Positions 46,943 to 62,203 of a stretch of 64,000 bases of DNA are shown here, piece by piece. Positions within the stretch are counted from its first letter, which is position 1; each line of letters starts with the position of its first letter. Position numbers and translations under genes: made by a program. The notes under the pieces are model-generated. The model saw only the letters and a program-made list of their open reading frames with translations, had not been told where the DNA came from and searched no databases. Origin of the DNA: Bullera alba (Eukaryota > Basidiomycota > Tremellomycetes > Tremellales > Bulleraceae); assembly GCA_001600095.1 (NCBI GenBank), contig BCIX01000007.1, positions 434,001 to 498,000 on the forward strand, given 5' to 3'.

Positions 46943-48446
46943 TGATCGGATGTATCCGTGCCTGAATTCGAGTGCTCGAGGATCTTCCTCCACCTTCGAG
47001 CGTGCTTGCACGCAGCTACACGCAGGGCTAGGCCTGGCTATGCCAGTCTCTGCGTACTCGGACAGACACAAGCCCGACAGTCACCGAAGCGAATTTGATT
47101 ATTGAGTAACTCCCCTATCAGCTTCATTGTCCGAAAGAGATCGCATCGTGTGATCGCTTGGTCTATAGGAGGAACGTGCCCAGATGAACAATGGCCATCC
47201 CTGGCAAACTTCCCTGCCAACCCATGATCTGTTGCTAAATGCGACCTCTCGGCAAACTGGAGCGAGCAGAACCAAACTTCGAGGCGCTCGACCTCTCTGT
47301 ATGAACTTGTGATTCGCCAGCTTGCTCGCTGAAGAGACAGTTTCCACCGCGAACTCCTCCCAGTCCGACTTTGCCTGTACGTAGAGCAAGCCACAGAAAG
47401 CCGACGAACGTGCGGTAGTCGTTCGGCACATGTCGTCCTTCCAGTCATGTGCGTACCTGCCGGGTGCCGCGGCACGAATTGCCGAGTTACGACGTCGTGA
47501 TCGAAGTCCCAGAGGAGCGACAGAGCCCGAAAAGGCGGAAGAAGCTCTGACAGGCTCTCCGCTCTGCCGCTCATTCCGGGATCAGCTGCAACTCTACAGC
47601 TAGGTTAGCTCCGAGCTCGTACGTCGTACTTGGTTTATGCCGCACTCTGCCAATTCGCGCATTCTCTTGGTGGGCAGTTCGGCGCCAACTTGCACCAACC
47701 AATCTCGTCTACTCAGAAACGTGTCTGTCGGAGCGTGATCTTCGGCGATCGTCGCCACTGCGGTCGGTCATTGGCGCGAGCCCAGATGGCACTTCTCAAC
47801 TTTTACGAGACAGGTCATCTTAGTTCTCAGTCCTGGGATACGGATTGAGCCGGCTTGCCCTCGCTGTACGACTACGGACTGTACGGAGACTCGGACTGAC
47901 CAATGTAAAAGTTGAGTACTCGACAAGAGCGATCGACTTCATGCCATAATGTTGTGCCACACCGTGTATACTGGAGGCCACCCGCTGGTGCTGGTATTGT
48001 GCTGGTCCAGGCTGGTTGTCGTGATGATCGATGTGTCAGACGGCAGTCATGCTGCTGAATGGATTTGCCACAGCAAATGGACGGGAGAGCCATACTTGTG
48101 GGGAAACGGTTGAATACCATCAGCTAGTCTGGTGTGTCAAGGCAAGATGGCTGGGTCTCGTCGTCTTGATGACTTGAGATGTCGATCATCAACCAAGATC
48201 GAAGTCAGTGGGAGTCATAGATCGAGCTTCGGGGTTCCCACGCAGCTCGTCAGTGACAGACCCGAAGTCGCGGGATCGCTTGAGCCTTGACCAGCTCGCG
48301 GTTTGTGGCATGTGGTCGTGCATAATGGTGTATGGAGAGCGGCATCAGCTGACAAGTGGCAGTGCCCAGCGGTGCCACTGGCGCAGTGGTGGAATACATA
48401 CTCGCTACCTTGTGATCGCTTCCTATAATCCTATTCCTATGCAATG
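46943..48446. other. Intergenic region
   Basis: About 1.5 kb. Several ORFs of 60-178 codons overlap on both strands, none with recognisable protein features. Nothing further seen. Confidence 0.4.
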
Positions 48447-49704
48447 TCAGACTCTCTCACCGAGCTCATCATTCTCGGTACGCTCCGTTGTAGAAGCCGT
48501 GGAAGTCGTGACTGTCTGCTGGTCATGATTGTCATGGTCGTAATGGTCGTCATGGTCGTCACTGTCGTCATTGTCGTCGTATCCTTGCTGGTCGACATGG
48601 TTCTTCTCGTCGATCTCTTGGCTCCTGTCGGTCTTCTCACTCTCCCTCGTCGTCACCATTGTCGTCATTCTCGTGTCGACGTCACAGCCGCTCTTGGCCA
48701 TCTTGCTGTATCCAAGTGGTTCGCTGTCTTCCTCGTCACCCATCTCACTTTCGAATGTCCGATCCAGCTTCTCAATTCGCAGTCTTCCATTTCGGACGTC
48801 CCACTCTCTCTTCCTTATTACCCTTCATCTCAGCAGTCTCCTTCTTCCCAGCGTGCTCCAAGGTCGATCCTCCGAACTCCTTGTCACCCGACTTGGCCGG
48901 TACGACGTCCTCCCTCGACTTCTCTGCCGCCTGACTGGCCGAACCACCCTGTCCAGCCCTATCTGTTCCAAATGACATCTTACGCTGTGTCGAAGTAGTA
49001 GATTCCGCCTGAGGAAGTCCGGAGTTGTATCTGCTGGCATTGAGAATCTCCAGTGGCTCCTCACGTCGCAACCCCAGAGGCTCGTCGAGGTTGATATCGA
49101 AAGACGGTGACTTGTTCTTCGCCGAGCTGTGTGTCTTCTGGGCACGTCTGGCCGGGCGAGGGGGCATAGGCGGCGGCTGGGAGTTGATCTGCGCGAGGAT
49201 CTCTTCGCGAGATACTAGCGGCGGCATTGATTCCTTGAGCCTCTGTCTCGTTCGTTTACCAGGGCGAGGGGACGGAGGTAATCCGCTTCCACCCTTCATC
49301 CCAACAACCTCCTTCCTCGCTGGGTCCAAGGTCGATCCACTGCCATCGCCATCTCTCCTGGAATCGTTGTCTGGCTCAGCAGGTCTCTTGCGCTTGATCG
49401 AGGTGGAAGTGGAAGATGGACCGGCTTGGGCGAGTTGGGATCTGTCCTTGTCGGCATCGAGAAGCTCCAGCAGCTCCTCCCGTGGCATCCTCGGAGCTTC
49501 GTTGATATCGATTTGGGAGAGCGATGATGGCTTGTTCTTCGCCCCGTCTGCCTTTGGTGTACGTTTGACCGGGCGAGAAGGAATTGGCGGAGGTTCAGAA
49601 TAAAACTGCTTGAGGATCATCTCCCGATCTAATACCGGAGGTTGGCTCTCTTTCAGCCACTCCCTCCCTCTCTTACCCCTGCGAGGCGACGGCGGGAGCG
49701 GCAT
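48447..49704 (-). CDS. Hypothetical protein made of two tandem repeats
   Basis: Main frame 49704-48772, 310 codons from ATG 49704. Two long repeats: residues about 3-138 and 142-297. Matching phrases are LPPSPRRGKRGREWLKES / LPPSPRPGKRTRQRLKES, REMILKQFYSEPPPIPSRP / REEILAQINSQPPPMPPRP, and STLDPARKEVVGMKGG / STLEHAGKKETAEMKG. After the stop a +1 frame is open from about 48810 to a TGA at 48447 and reads EWDVRNGRLRIEKLDRTFES, then a Ser/Thr stretch and an Asp/His-rich tail (DDHDDHYDHDNHDQ). Either an unrecognised intron or a frameshift separates the parts. A good pyrimidine-CAG acceptor just upstream of the ATG suggests a 5'-UTR intron. Disordered and basic; function unknown. Confidence 0.55.
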
Positions 49705-52536
49705 GACCGGTGAAGAGGATCGTGGGTGACCTAGCTGTGGGGACGAGGGGAGCTAGTGAGGATGGATCGTATACGCGGCGGCGACACCAAAGGGTAGAGT
49801 TCGAGCAAGTGTGTGGTAATTGGGGGATTATGGGGAAAGTGTAGGCCTCTCCAGGGACCTAGAAAGGGTATCAGTTGTCGCACGTAGACCCCCTTGAGAC
49901 CAGATTCCTCACGAGTAGGACTAGGTGCAACGAGACCTTTAGGTCGTACAAACGCTCGTAGCCAAAACCCAAGTCAGCCTCTCTGGGCCGGAGATGAAGG
50001 ACGAAGGTGGGATGGAGGAACGAGATGCGATCCTGGAAGATGGATGGATAACCTAACTGGCTGGCCATGGCGGCACGAGCGGAGATCTGAGATGACCGGA
50101 TGCCCGAGCTAACCACCTAGATCCGTCGGCTTGCGTGTAACGGTCAGCCAGACGATCATGTCACTGCAGCTAGTCACAGTAGCGACTGGTTGACTGGCAG
50201 CGAGACATGCAGCATCTGGTGTCTCTATTCTGCGAGAAGCGAGGCAGCCCCTGTCTCCTTCGCTTGGTGATAGATCCACATTCCACGCCAATCTCGCTAG
50301 TGACTAATCCCCGCCATTCCAAGGATGCGACCGGACTGATTGAGTTTTCGGGTCGGGTCGTTGGGTCCTGGTCGACTATAGAGGACTTTACTAGATCCGT
50401 TTGTTTGGTCAAGCTCGATGGCGGGATGCGAATGGGTGATGGCGGGAAGTGGTGGAAAGTGGTGGGCGCCAGTACACGAGAGGTGATCGTGACTTCGCAG
50501 GTGGAGCAGCTCGCTCAGAAGGCAACCAAGAGGACCATACTCCTCCATACCATGTGACTGCTTCCGTACCCCAATCGTCCCCTACGCTTCTTGGCATGGG
50601 TTGCTGACCGTGACGATCCCCGGGAGGCGGCGATCCGGTCAACACTATAGTTGCCAGAAGAGAGCAGATGAGGTCCGTGGTCACAAGACCTTGTCGAAGG
50701 CGAAAGGCGGTCCGCCCCTCCGGCAGCTACAGGATACTGCTGCATCCTGTCAATATCCCGTTAGATCCTGCTGCGAACACCTGGTGATCAACATACGGAG
50801 TGAGCGGTAAGCGGGAGGTTTGACTGTTGACGGGACTGTACCGCGCAGTACCGTTCTCATGGTCCGTGACCAAGGGCCGTTCGATGTGCAGCGGGGATGT
50901 GAACCGCGGAATAGGAAGGTGGGTACCCCAAGGTAGACCCGGGTGGACTTGGCATCTCGGTCCCTGTTTACCGCGTATGTGATCCAGTTCATCCGCGACT
51001 CCTCCAGACTGGATCGGATTGAATGTGGCATGCATCACGGTGCGGTCGTTAGTATCAGTGACGATGCTCGTTGATCAGACCCAGGCATCATGACATACTG
51101 CATGGCCAACCTCGTCATTCTTCAACTGGGACTGCGAATGCTACTCCTCGAAAGAGATCTCCAGATCTCGCAATGATCCAGACAGAGTCCAGATATCCGC
51201 CGAATTCGTCGCGGAGACTCACTGATGGATGCAAAGACGTGATTGCCAAGTCGACCGTTGTGTCAGTGTGCTTTCTGTCGAGAAGCTGGATGACGACGGC
51301 CGAGGTGAATTACGGCTTGAAGCTATTCCGGAGGGAGAGAGGATGCCAAGTCGTCTTGGTCCGCCACATGTCTGTTGTCGAAATCGGGTTGCTCGACGTG
51401 TGCTTGCTGGGCTGCTGCGCGATGAGCTGCGAGGCAGAGTCAGTGCGGAGTACGAGTCTCGAGCAGAGTTAGCTGTCAGTAAGGTGAGCAGGCCGAGTGC
51501 GTGTATTAGAGGAACAAACGAGGTCCAAGCGTAGTCCAAAGGCAGCCAAAGGCGAGCTACTCGTAGCTGTTCAGAATCGCATTTCGAGCTTTTCTTAGCA
51601 GTCGGACACGTCATCACTGGTTTCAGGCAGAACTTGGCAGGATGGGTCAGGACGCTCAAGGCAGCTCTGATACGCAAGGCGGTCTAGGTCGGATGCATCA
51701 TAGCCTTCTGGATTGTTGTGACCAAACGAGTAACGACTTCCAAACGTGTCCTCCTCGTCCTTGAATAGAAAGTCGAGACTTATCTCAGTATCACTAGACT
51801 CTATCACACCATCTCCCACCAGCTCACCACCCAAATGCGTTGGCTTGGCGTTTGAGCGAATTATCTCCCAGTGGCAAACGGTTACTATAATTGATCTACG
51901 GAGTCAAATCGTGGACGATCACTTGGGCTTTCAGGCACGACCCTGTTGAGCCAGACCCTCGAGCTTGTTGGTCTCCCTCTCGTCTCCCGCCTTCGCAGAC
52001 CTTCGCCCGACCGGAAAAGATGATAGGACCCCTTTCGTAATCTTGGCATTCCGACTTGTCCACCTATTTTCAGATCAAGATACCTCGTCCTGGAATCAAA
52101 GTGCAATCTTAGCAACGACGAGTAGTCGCTCGCTCATCGTCAGATTCGAGTGTTGGAGCGTCTTGACGAGGTTGGGAGTGCATGAGATGGGATATTATGA
52201 GCTGCAGATTCTTCTTCCTTCTCTTCACCTCACCTCCAACGATCAACATCCCACCTGCAACTGACTGCCCAAGTGGATCTCACTGCGCCCCAGTTGAGAT
52301 AATTGTCTTGTCTTGGCCCTTGGCACCGGAATATCCGAGTCCGCCGTCTATTGGCTATCTTTGGGTCCTTTTGAGCCGAATACCAAGTGCCAAGTACTAT
52401 CCACGTACATCCCCCCGTTGGCATCCCCGGTCGTCTAGAAGGCCAGTGGTATACATACCCACAGAAGTCAATTCCCACGTACCCCTCTTCCCCAAGCTAT
52501 CCTTCTGTCAACATCACCATCACCACCACCACCACA
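49705..52536. other. Long intergenic region
   Basis: About 2.8 kb between divergent genes with no supported gene. ORFs up to 152 codons occur on both strands but overlap each other and show no motif. The last 350 bases are pyrimidine-rich leader of the gene at 52537. Confidence 0.4.
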
Positions 52537-53726
52537 ATGGCTACCGCTACTCAATCACGTCCCGCGGGCAACGCATACCCACAGCACGCATACAGGCATC
52601 ACCCATACACTCAGGCCACGAGACCACAGTCCAACGGACCAAAGTGGCACACTGCCAACCCATCCACCTCGTCCGCTGCATCCTCTTCCACCGCGCCGAG
52701 GATCAACACTTCGACCCCCCCCCACCGGGTCGATGGCAAGAAGCAGCAGTCGCCACCACTCGCGTCGACGGTGCCACCCAGTCCACCGAGGTCGATGAGG
52801 GATGCCAGCGAGACGCCTTCGGCCGTCGGGCTTGGCGTCGCGTTTGGCGGTAAATCCGGCGGCAAGTGGTGGGATGAGGAGCTGGTGAGTGGTTCGAGCA
52901 AAGTGAGAGTCAAGTTGCTCATCAGCGCCTCACTGTAGCCCGCACCACCTGCCAGTCTGGCTTCGATACTCGACTCGTTCCGCAAGAGCGGCGAGGGCGA
53001 CAGGGACTTGCTCTTGTCCATCCTTGGTGCCAAGAAGGCCGAAGAGGAGGTGAGTTGGTGGACCAATCAAGCTCTATCATATACTGACTTGTTCCCCAGC
53101 GTCTCACTGCTCTTATTCAGACCCGACTCACCATCCTGCAAGCGCGACTGTCTATCCACTCTGCAGCCGCCTCGCTCAACAGCTACACCCCTCTCACTCC
53201 AGCTTCCGAGGCGCCCAGCCATCCTACCATCCATCGATCCTCGGCTAGCCCTGCGCCACAGGAGCGAACACCCTCCCTCGAGTCTTCTCGCAGCGAGAGG
53301 TCGTCGTTCCAGTCTCTTGGCCCAGTATCGCCCATCTCCTCTGGTAGTCAATACATGCCACCACCACCTGTCCCCTCGACGTCACAGCTCACGTCCGAGA
53401 AGAGCGGTTACTTCCATCTCCCACCACCTACCTCTGTCCTCAGGTCGAGATCATACTCCAACTCGTCTGCCAACTCGAACCCCCCATCGCCTAAACAGTC
53501 CAAAGACGAGATGAGGTTGCCACCCATGTACAGAATCGGCGAGAGAGAGTTCAGCGCTAGGTCCCAACAACCACAACCCCGCTCGACATCGCGGCCCGGG
53601 TCTGCCAGTCCGAGATCCACTGGGTCGAATGACAGCGCTACGTCGTCTTCGAGAGCGCCAGGCCTCGACATGCTTCTCGACGCTGGTATGGAGAGGGAGA
53701 GGAGGGAGAGTGGCGGTAGCCGATAG
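52537..53726 (+). CDS. Ser/Pro-rich protein with a helical segment, unknown function
   Basis: Exons 52537-52884, 52939-53049, 53100-53726; 361 aa, phases all zero. The N-terminus (1-105) is Ser/Thr/Pro/His-rich. Exons 2-3 encode a helical stretch, LASILDSFRKSGEGDRDLLL and ILGAKKAEEERLTALIQTRL, reaching ILQARLSIH, likely an amphipathic or coiled-coil segment. The rest is Ser/Pro-rich with VSPIS, NPPSPKQS and the phrase LPPMYRIGEREFSAR, then a short helix at the C-terminus (PGLDMLLDAGMERERRES). ATG 52537 follows a CACCACCACAATGG context. Probably a phosphoprotein or nuclear regulator; no family recognised. Confidence 0.7.
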
Positions 53727-54192
53727 ATCTAGATGAGATACTTTGTGTATGATCAACAGTTGTATATAGTTGTACATGTGATTACGATGAATACTAGTAT
53801 GAAGCCCAGCAGCCCAGCAGCAGCATCAGCCGTTTGATCGGCGTCCAGCTTCCAGTTCAGAGAAGGGTAGAGACTGAGATGCCCTTCACCCAAGGTGGCA
53901 ACACCTCATCCGTTACTAGCGTCGATGTCCACCCGACCAACCGCCGGTCGACAGCTTGCGCTTGACTGAGATGCGTGAAGAGGTAGTGAGCGGATTATCG
54001 GATTCAAAGCAGAGACGCAGCTCGCAAGTGACCGAATCTCGGTCATACTGGCTGAAATGACTCGATGACGAACAGTAATTGCCCTGGTCGATCCGTCAAA
54101 ACCGTCATCAAGACTCATTCCTTGGTCATTGTCGGACGATGCATATCGCATACCCAACCTGAATCATATATCGCACATCTCCCAGGGATCTC
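53727..54192. other. Convergent 3' spacer
   Basis: About 470 bp between two stop codons. Nothing recognised beyond expected 3' UTR sequence. Confidence 0.45.
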
Positions 54193-55290
54193 CTACCCAT
54201 ACAGCTCGGAGTCCTGCCCGGAACCACCGCTCCAACCCTCAGTCGTGCCAAACAGCCCTTTCCACGACTCGGGCTCGGTGATCTTCACATCTTCTACGTC
54301 TCGTCAGGTCCATCCTCCCGCCATGGGCGCGTTACAGCTGATCCAAACTCGCACTCACCTAGAGCTAAAACTTGGAGAACCGTTTCGGCGAGATACCTCG
54401 CATCCAGCCTGTTATCCGCTTCAACACACCACGCGCTAATGACTCCATGGGCCGGTCCACTTGCTGCGGGAGACGGTGTTTCGGACAGAGCGATCAGTAT
54501 ACGCCGCGTCAACCCCGCTGACGGCAGGAAAGGCGGATACAAAGGAGTCCGTAAGGATGAGCCCGAGTCGAGGTTGAGGTTCAGAGGCGGTAGTACTTCT
54601 TTTAGACGGGAAACAATTGGCAGAGAAGTCGAAGTTGGCGGTAGGATGTATTGATGTGGTGTGCTGAACGATGTCAGTGCGAGGGAGGATGGGTGGACGG
54701 GTGGACATACAGCAATTGCAAGTCGTCCTGGTTGGCAGCGTCTAAACTCGTTAGGATGAGGATGAAGCTGAATCCGCTCGACGTTGCGAACTGCTTCAAT
54801 AAGTCGACATGCTCCTCTTTCCTCGACTACCAGCAGTCAGCACCAATGTCTAGAATCTTTCGGCCTCGGAGGACTCGCCTTGATCACGGGGGAGCGTTGC
54901 TGGATGACAACCACGTCCAAACCCTCTCTACCGTAGACTACAACTTGTAAGCGAGATTCGACGGGCGATGGCATCGACTCACCCTCCAGTCCGCCTGTTA
55001 CCGCTCCCGATGTATCTGTCCCGAAGAGAGGGACGACTGTACTTCCATCGCCAATATAACCGATCCTGCCGAGGTCGAGTGAGGTGATCAAGAGGTCTAC
55101 TGCGAGTTGTGGCAGATTCGCCAGTGACACCGATGGCTAGAGTATGGTCAGAGAGTTCCTCCGAGCTGCAAAGAAAAAGCACGATGGGGCAGGTCCTCCA
55201 TTAGACTGCATGCGCCGAACCCACCAAGATCAAAGTCTTCCCTCTAAGAGCATCCCTCGAGCTGCCTTGAACGGGGTAGAAAGCGTCCAT
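54193..55290 (-). CDS. ADD66: Proteasome assembly chaperone 2
   Basis: Six small exons on the minus strand: 55290-55225, 55136-54983, 54943-54879, 54826-54711, 54663-54359, 54293-54193; 268 aa. Recognised from the N-terminal ALRGKTLILPSVSLANLPQL with AVDLLITSL, then GRIGYIGDGSTVVPLFG, VVIQQRSPVIKSRKEEHVDLL, LILTSLDAANQDDLQL and a C-terminal VKITEPESWKGLFGT, matching the PSMG2/Add66 family. Length agrees with the human protein (264 aa). Works as the PAC1-PAC2 (Pba1-Add66) heterodimer that templates the proteasome alpha ring. The third intron (54878-54827) is GC-AG: AAG/GCGAGT donor with a CTGAC branch point and GGTAG acceptor. No long ORF marks this gene, so it is easily missed. Divergent from MSE1, 327 bp apart. 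Confidence 0.9.
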
Positions 55291-58162
<2,872 letters not shown>

Positions 58163-58784
58163 CAGAGCAGTATCTTGCAGTCACAGGCGAGGGCCGAGGA
58201 CCGGAGCCTCGCCTGGCTATCTGACTCGAGCGGGACGTACGTCCAGTTGGGCGTGACCTGCGAGCGGGCACTCTGAGCTCATTTGAGCATGTACACAATG
58301 CATGTGACTCTATGCTCGTCGATCTCCCGGGGCGTTCGAGCTCGCTGTGAACGTTGATGCATGTCATGTCAACAATAGAGCAGTCAGTGCGACCACTGTG
58401 TGACCTCGTAGCCTGTCATTAATGCACGCTATTGTCGGTGAAACTCGGCCCCTTTTTGTATCATGTCCCAGTCTGCCGCCTTTAGTCCTTTGCTCTTGCG
58501 TTGAATGAACGAATCTACTCAGCCACCTCGTGCGATGAGCGTGCCTTCATATGTACCGTAGAGATCAATCGCGCCATACAGTTGTACGCTAGACGTCGTC
58601 GTTCATTGTCTTTGCACGACCAAGTCGATTCGAGCAGATCCCAGCGATCTCGACGGGGCTGGTACCGGTCTCAAAGCTCATCCTGTTCAGCCTTTGACAG
58701 GCGTGACGACATCTACATATTGCCAGCGAGGTCACTTTAGCCAGGTGCTATCATCCCCACTTCACCTTGCACGCAGCGGAGACG
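58163..58784. other. Intergenic spacer
   Basis: About 620 bp, 3' side of MSE1 and promoter of the next gene. Nothing recognised. Confidence 0.4.
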
Positions 58785-59324
58785 ATGAGCGCCTCGGCAG
58801 GTCCAGCGTCCAGTCTGGCCGTATCGATGCCCTCCCAACCTACAACGTCGCCGAAGGCGACATCACCAACAAGTCATGTCTCCACTAGCTCTACCACGCC
58901 ATCGCCGAGTGCCAGTGTGAACCCCGCAGACCACATCATCGCCCCGTTGAGCGACTTCAAGGCCTCCCTCCCGAAATACCTAATCATCGGATCGATCGCG
59001 CTCGCGTTCGTCATTGTCATTGGAGTCATTGGGTGGTGGTGGAAGAGGCGGAAGAGGCTGCGACGCTTCAAGTTGGATAGAGAGGATGAAGAGTGGTTCC
59101 GGCAGAGAAAGCAGAGTGGCCTTGGAAGTCGATCATCCGGCAGTTCCTCCAGTGGCAGCTCGACGCCGGTCTCGGCCAAAGGTTCACCAAGCCTCTCCCC
59201 GACTCCAACTCCCATCCTGCTCCATCAAGGACGCAGTCAGTCTGAAACGAGTGTGCAGGAGAAAGTGCACAGCAGGGAAGATGGAGCGGGATCGCTGGCA
59301 AAAGAGTCGGGGAGTCGAACATAG
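58785..59324 (+). CDS. Single-pass membrane protein with Ser/Thr-rich ectodomain
   Basis: Single exon, 179 aa from ATG 58785. Residues 1-50 are Ser/Thr/Pro-rich (a likely O-glycosylated outer part, no signal peptide). One hydrophobic helix at about 65-86 (KYLIIGSIALAFVIVIGVIG, WWW) is followed directly by KRRKRLRRFK, a strong stop-transfer basic cluster. The cytoplasmic tail is Ser-rich (SSGSSSSGSSTP) with SP and TP sites. The layout resembles fungal plasma-membrane sensor-like or mucin-like proteins, but no domain is recognised. There is no intron. Confidence 0.65.
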   Translation: MSASAGPASSLAVSMPSQPTTSPKATSPTSHVSTSSTTPSPSASVNPADHIIAPLSDFKASLPKYLIIGSIALAFVIVIGVIGWWWKRRKRLRRFKLDREDEEWFRQRKQSGLGSRSSGSSSSGSSTPVSAKGSPSLSPTPTPILLHQGRSQSETSVQEKVHSREDGAGSLAKESGSRT

Positions 59325-60509
59325 AAGACAGGTCCCTCAAATAGATCTCTGGGTGTGAGTGCTTTCCACCGCAGTCACTCGACAACAACTGACACGAAAT
59401 AGTATTGTCGTTATATGTTGCCTGTTGCGCAGCGATCGAGGCGAAACACATGTTCGTGTAGCTTTGACGTATGCACCTGTGTCAAGTATACATGAAACAC
59501 CTCGCACGCAGAGCAATCGACCGCCGACGTGCAATGACGGAAGGATCGCAAGGCTGCGGTGACTGTGAGGAAAAGAAGTCGCGTCGGTCCGCCAAAGCTT
59601 GGCCCAAAATTGGCTTCACAGACAAGATTGGAAGCCGGGGGCGTCGAAGACTCGGGACGGCACGCCCGGATCGTTTGCGCCATCTCCTGAGGGAATAAGC
59701 TTTGGACTGCTTTGGATGAGCAGGTCCCAGGGCAGAGCACGGCAGAGGCACCCAAAGCTACCCAAAGGGGTGAATACCCTCTGCGGCGCGTGCAATCGCC
59801 CGGCAAAGCCAAAGTGACATAACTCGCGAGATGGCACATCCGAAGGGCGCTCAGAAGCCATTCGCCTCTGTTCGCACCGCAGACTACCGCAGAGCATTGA
59901 GCGCAAGGGTCGCTCGCGCGCTCGAGATGGCTGGAACATGAAGTGACGCGGTGGTTTGTTTTCCTTGTTCTGGGCAAAGCATAGGCAGTGCTTAGGTGGC
60001 AGCGTAGCCATCCCATGGCGAGGGAGAAGCAGCACTCACGAACGACCCATATACCTGATTGATCTGGTCGACGTTGAATCCTTCTTCTTCAGTTCATCCT
60101 TTACTGTCCCCCTCCCATTCATATCGTCCGCGACGATCAACTTCGGATCCTCTACCCACACAGAACGTGAGTCCTGTTTCATCGAGCACAGCATGATGGT
60201 CTGGACATTGTGAGATGGAGCTGGGGGATTGCGTTTCAGACTGGAATGACAGACAAAGCCAATGCGCAATGTTCATCCTCGGAGGATGGGTCTACGCGTA
60301 GCTAGATATAGACCTTGAAGCTGACGCTTGTTCTCCTTTCCCCCTTTGTTGACGCGCTCGCTGCCGAAATGGACCTGCTTGTCGACACTCGCTATCGACA
60401 TTCGCCAACAGTCGACGCTGAGCGTCTACTACCACGACCAACTTTCGCCGGTCGACCCAAGCCCTAGCGGTTTCATAAACTCACAATCACCTCACTCTCA
60501 CTCCGCAAC
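59325..60509. other. Intergenic region
   Basis: About 1.2 kb. A 201-codon ORF on the minus strand (59411-60016) has no protein-like features and overlaps others; not accepted. The right end (60300-60509) is a CT-rich leader of the glucanase gene. Confidence 0.45.
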
Positions 60510-61996
60510 ATGCACTGCCCTACCCTGCTCCTGACTCTTCTCGCTGCCAGCCCAGCATTGACGGCGGCTCTGCACTTGCCTGCGACCAAGCGATCGCACG
60601 CGATCGACGTCAACGCCCCTAGAGCGCAGAAAGAGGCCAGGTCTATCCCCTCCACACCAAAGAAGAAGGCGAAGCGAGTCGTCAAGAAGAAGCGATCGCA
60701 ATGTCAAGTCCCCGTCAATGCGACTTTGACCAGGATCGGTGACAACAACATTGCCACTGGCACAGTCAGCTCTCCAGTCTCCGCTTCCACCGCGGCACCC
60801 TCGGTCTCTGCTTCCACTGCCGCGCCCTCGCCTTCGGCCACGCAGCCCGTCAGCTCCTCGCCCTGGTCCCACGTCACCACATGGGTGAGTAACGTTACGA
60901 ATAGAGGTGATCAAGCTGACCCAGTGTTAGTCTGGAAACTCGTTCTTCGACAACTGGGAGTTCTTCCACTGGGACGACCCCACGCACGGAACCGTCGACT
61001 ATGTCGACGCTGGAACCGCTTGGAACGAGGGCTTGATCAGTATCAACAGCAACGGCCACGCCATGATGAAGTACGACACGACTCAACAAGTCAGCGGTGC
61101 CCGAAAGGCCGTAAGAATACAAGGAAACTTGGTGTAAGTCGGATCTGCACCCAGAGTGTACATTATGCTCATTTTCCTAGGTTCACCGGCGGAATGGTCA
61201 TCATGGACGCCTACCACATGCCATATGGCTGTGGAACATGGCCTGCCTGGTGGCAAAACGGCCCCAACTGGCCATATGGCGGTGAAATCGACATTCTCGA
61301 AGGTGTCAACGCATTCACCCAGAACCAGGTCTCTCTCCACACCGGCTCGGGATGCAGAATGCCAGGTAACCAGAACGACAACCAGTACGGCTCGTTGACG
61401 ACCGGTTGGTTTGATTCCTACAACTGCGCCTCGTACGAGACTGGAAACGAGGGCTGCGGTGTCCGAGATGGCTCTGGCGCCGCCTCGTACGGCAAAGCCT
61501 TCAACGACGTCGGCGGTGGTGTCTACGCTCGTAAGTACAAGCGGAGGGTATTTGTATGGGACTGACGTCGCGTAGTCGTCTGGCAAAAGACCGGTATCTC
61601 GGCCTACTTCTTCCCAAGGGCCAACATCCCCGCCGACATCAACGCCGACCAGCCCGACCCAAGCAAATGGGGAGAGCCAATGGCAAACTTCCCAGCAGAC
61701 AACTGCAACCCTTACCAATACTTTTACAACCACTTTAGCATCTTCACCAACACCCTGTGTGGTGATTGGGCAGGTGCCGATTCCGTCTGGAACTATGCCG
61801 GTTACGCAGGACAGTCGCAGTCTTGCGCCTCCATTACAGGCTACAGCACGTGCAAAGACTATGTTTTGAACGAAGGCAGCGCTTTCAACGATGCCTACTG
61901 GGAGGTGAGCAGCGGCGAGTAGGAGCGTCAGTACGGTTGCTGACAGGTTGATAGGTCGGATACGTCAAGTACTTCAACTCGACCACTCTGGTCTGA
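60510..61996 (+). CDS. Secreted GH16 family beta-glucanase
   Basis: Exons 60510-60884, 60931-61133, 61181-61530, 61576-61904, 61955-61996; 432 aa. Signal peptide in residues 1-19 (LLLTLLAASPALTAA). A basic stretch KKKAKRVVKKKR follows (about 51-62), a possible Kex2 processing site, then a Ser/Thr/Pro linker with a repeated SASTAAPS unit. The catalytic domain starts near SGNSFFDNWEFFHW; the GH16 active site is GGEIDILEG with nucleophile E228 and acid/base E233. Flanking GTWPAWWQNGPNWPYGG and the C-terminal YWEVGYVKYF fit the fungal endo-1,3(4)-beta-glucanase branch. Expected to act on cell-wall or external beta-1,3/1,6-glucans. Convergent with the MCTS1 gene. Confidence 0.92.
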
Positions 61997-62203
61997 ACAC
62001 CCACCCATGAGGCCACATGAAATTGAGCTTCCTTCGGTCAAAGAGGCACATTGTCTTGAATCGGATTGTACAAGGCTTATTTTGGACAATTATACATCGC
62101 TACTCGCGACGGCGGAGCCGGTCTCTGCCGTTTGTGACGACGCGACCCGAAACCCCTATGTATCCTCTTGCCGATAGACTACTGCCGTACGAATCTATGC
62201 GAT

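Noticed and set aside
47038..47574. 178-codon minus-strand ORF upstream of PHO89
   Set aside because: No recognisable features, and competing frames on the same strand are equally open.
48444..48998. Plus-strand 184-codon Val/Leu-rich ORF
   Set aside because: It is the complement of the Asp/His/Thr-rich coding region of the minus-strand gene; hydrophobicity is a by-product.
59411..60016. 201-codon minus-strand ORF
   Set aside because: No domain, no Kozak-like context, overlaps several other ORFs, and cysteine/serine-rich random composition.
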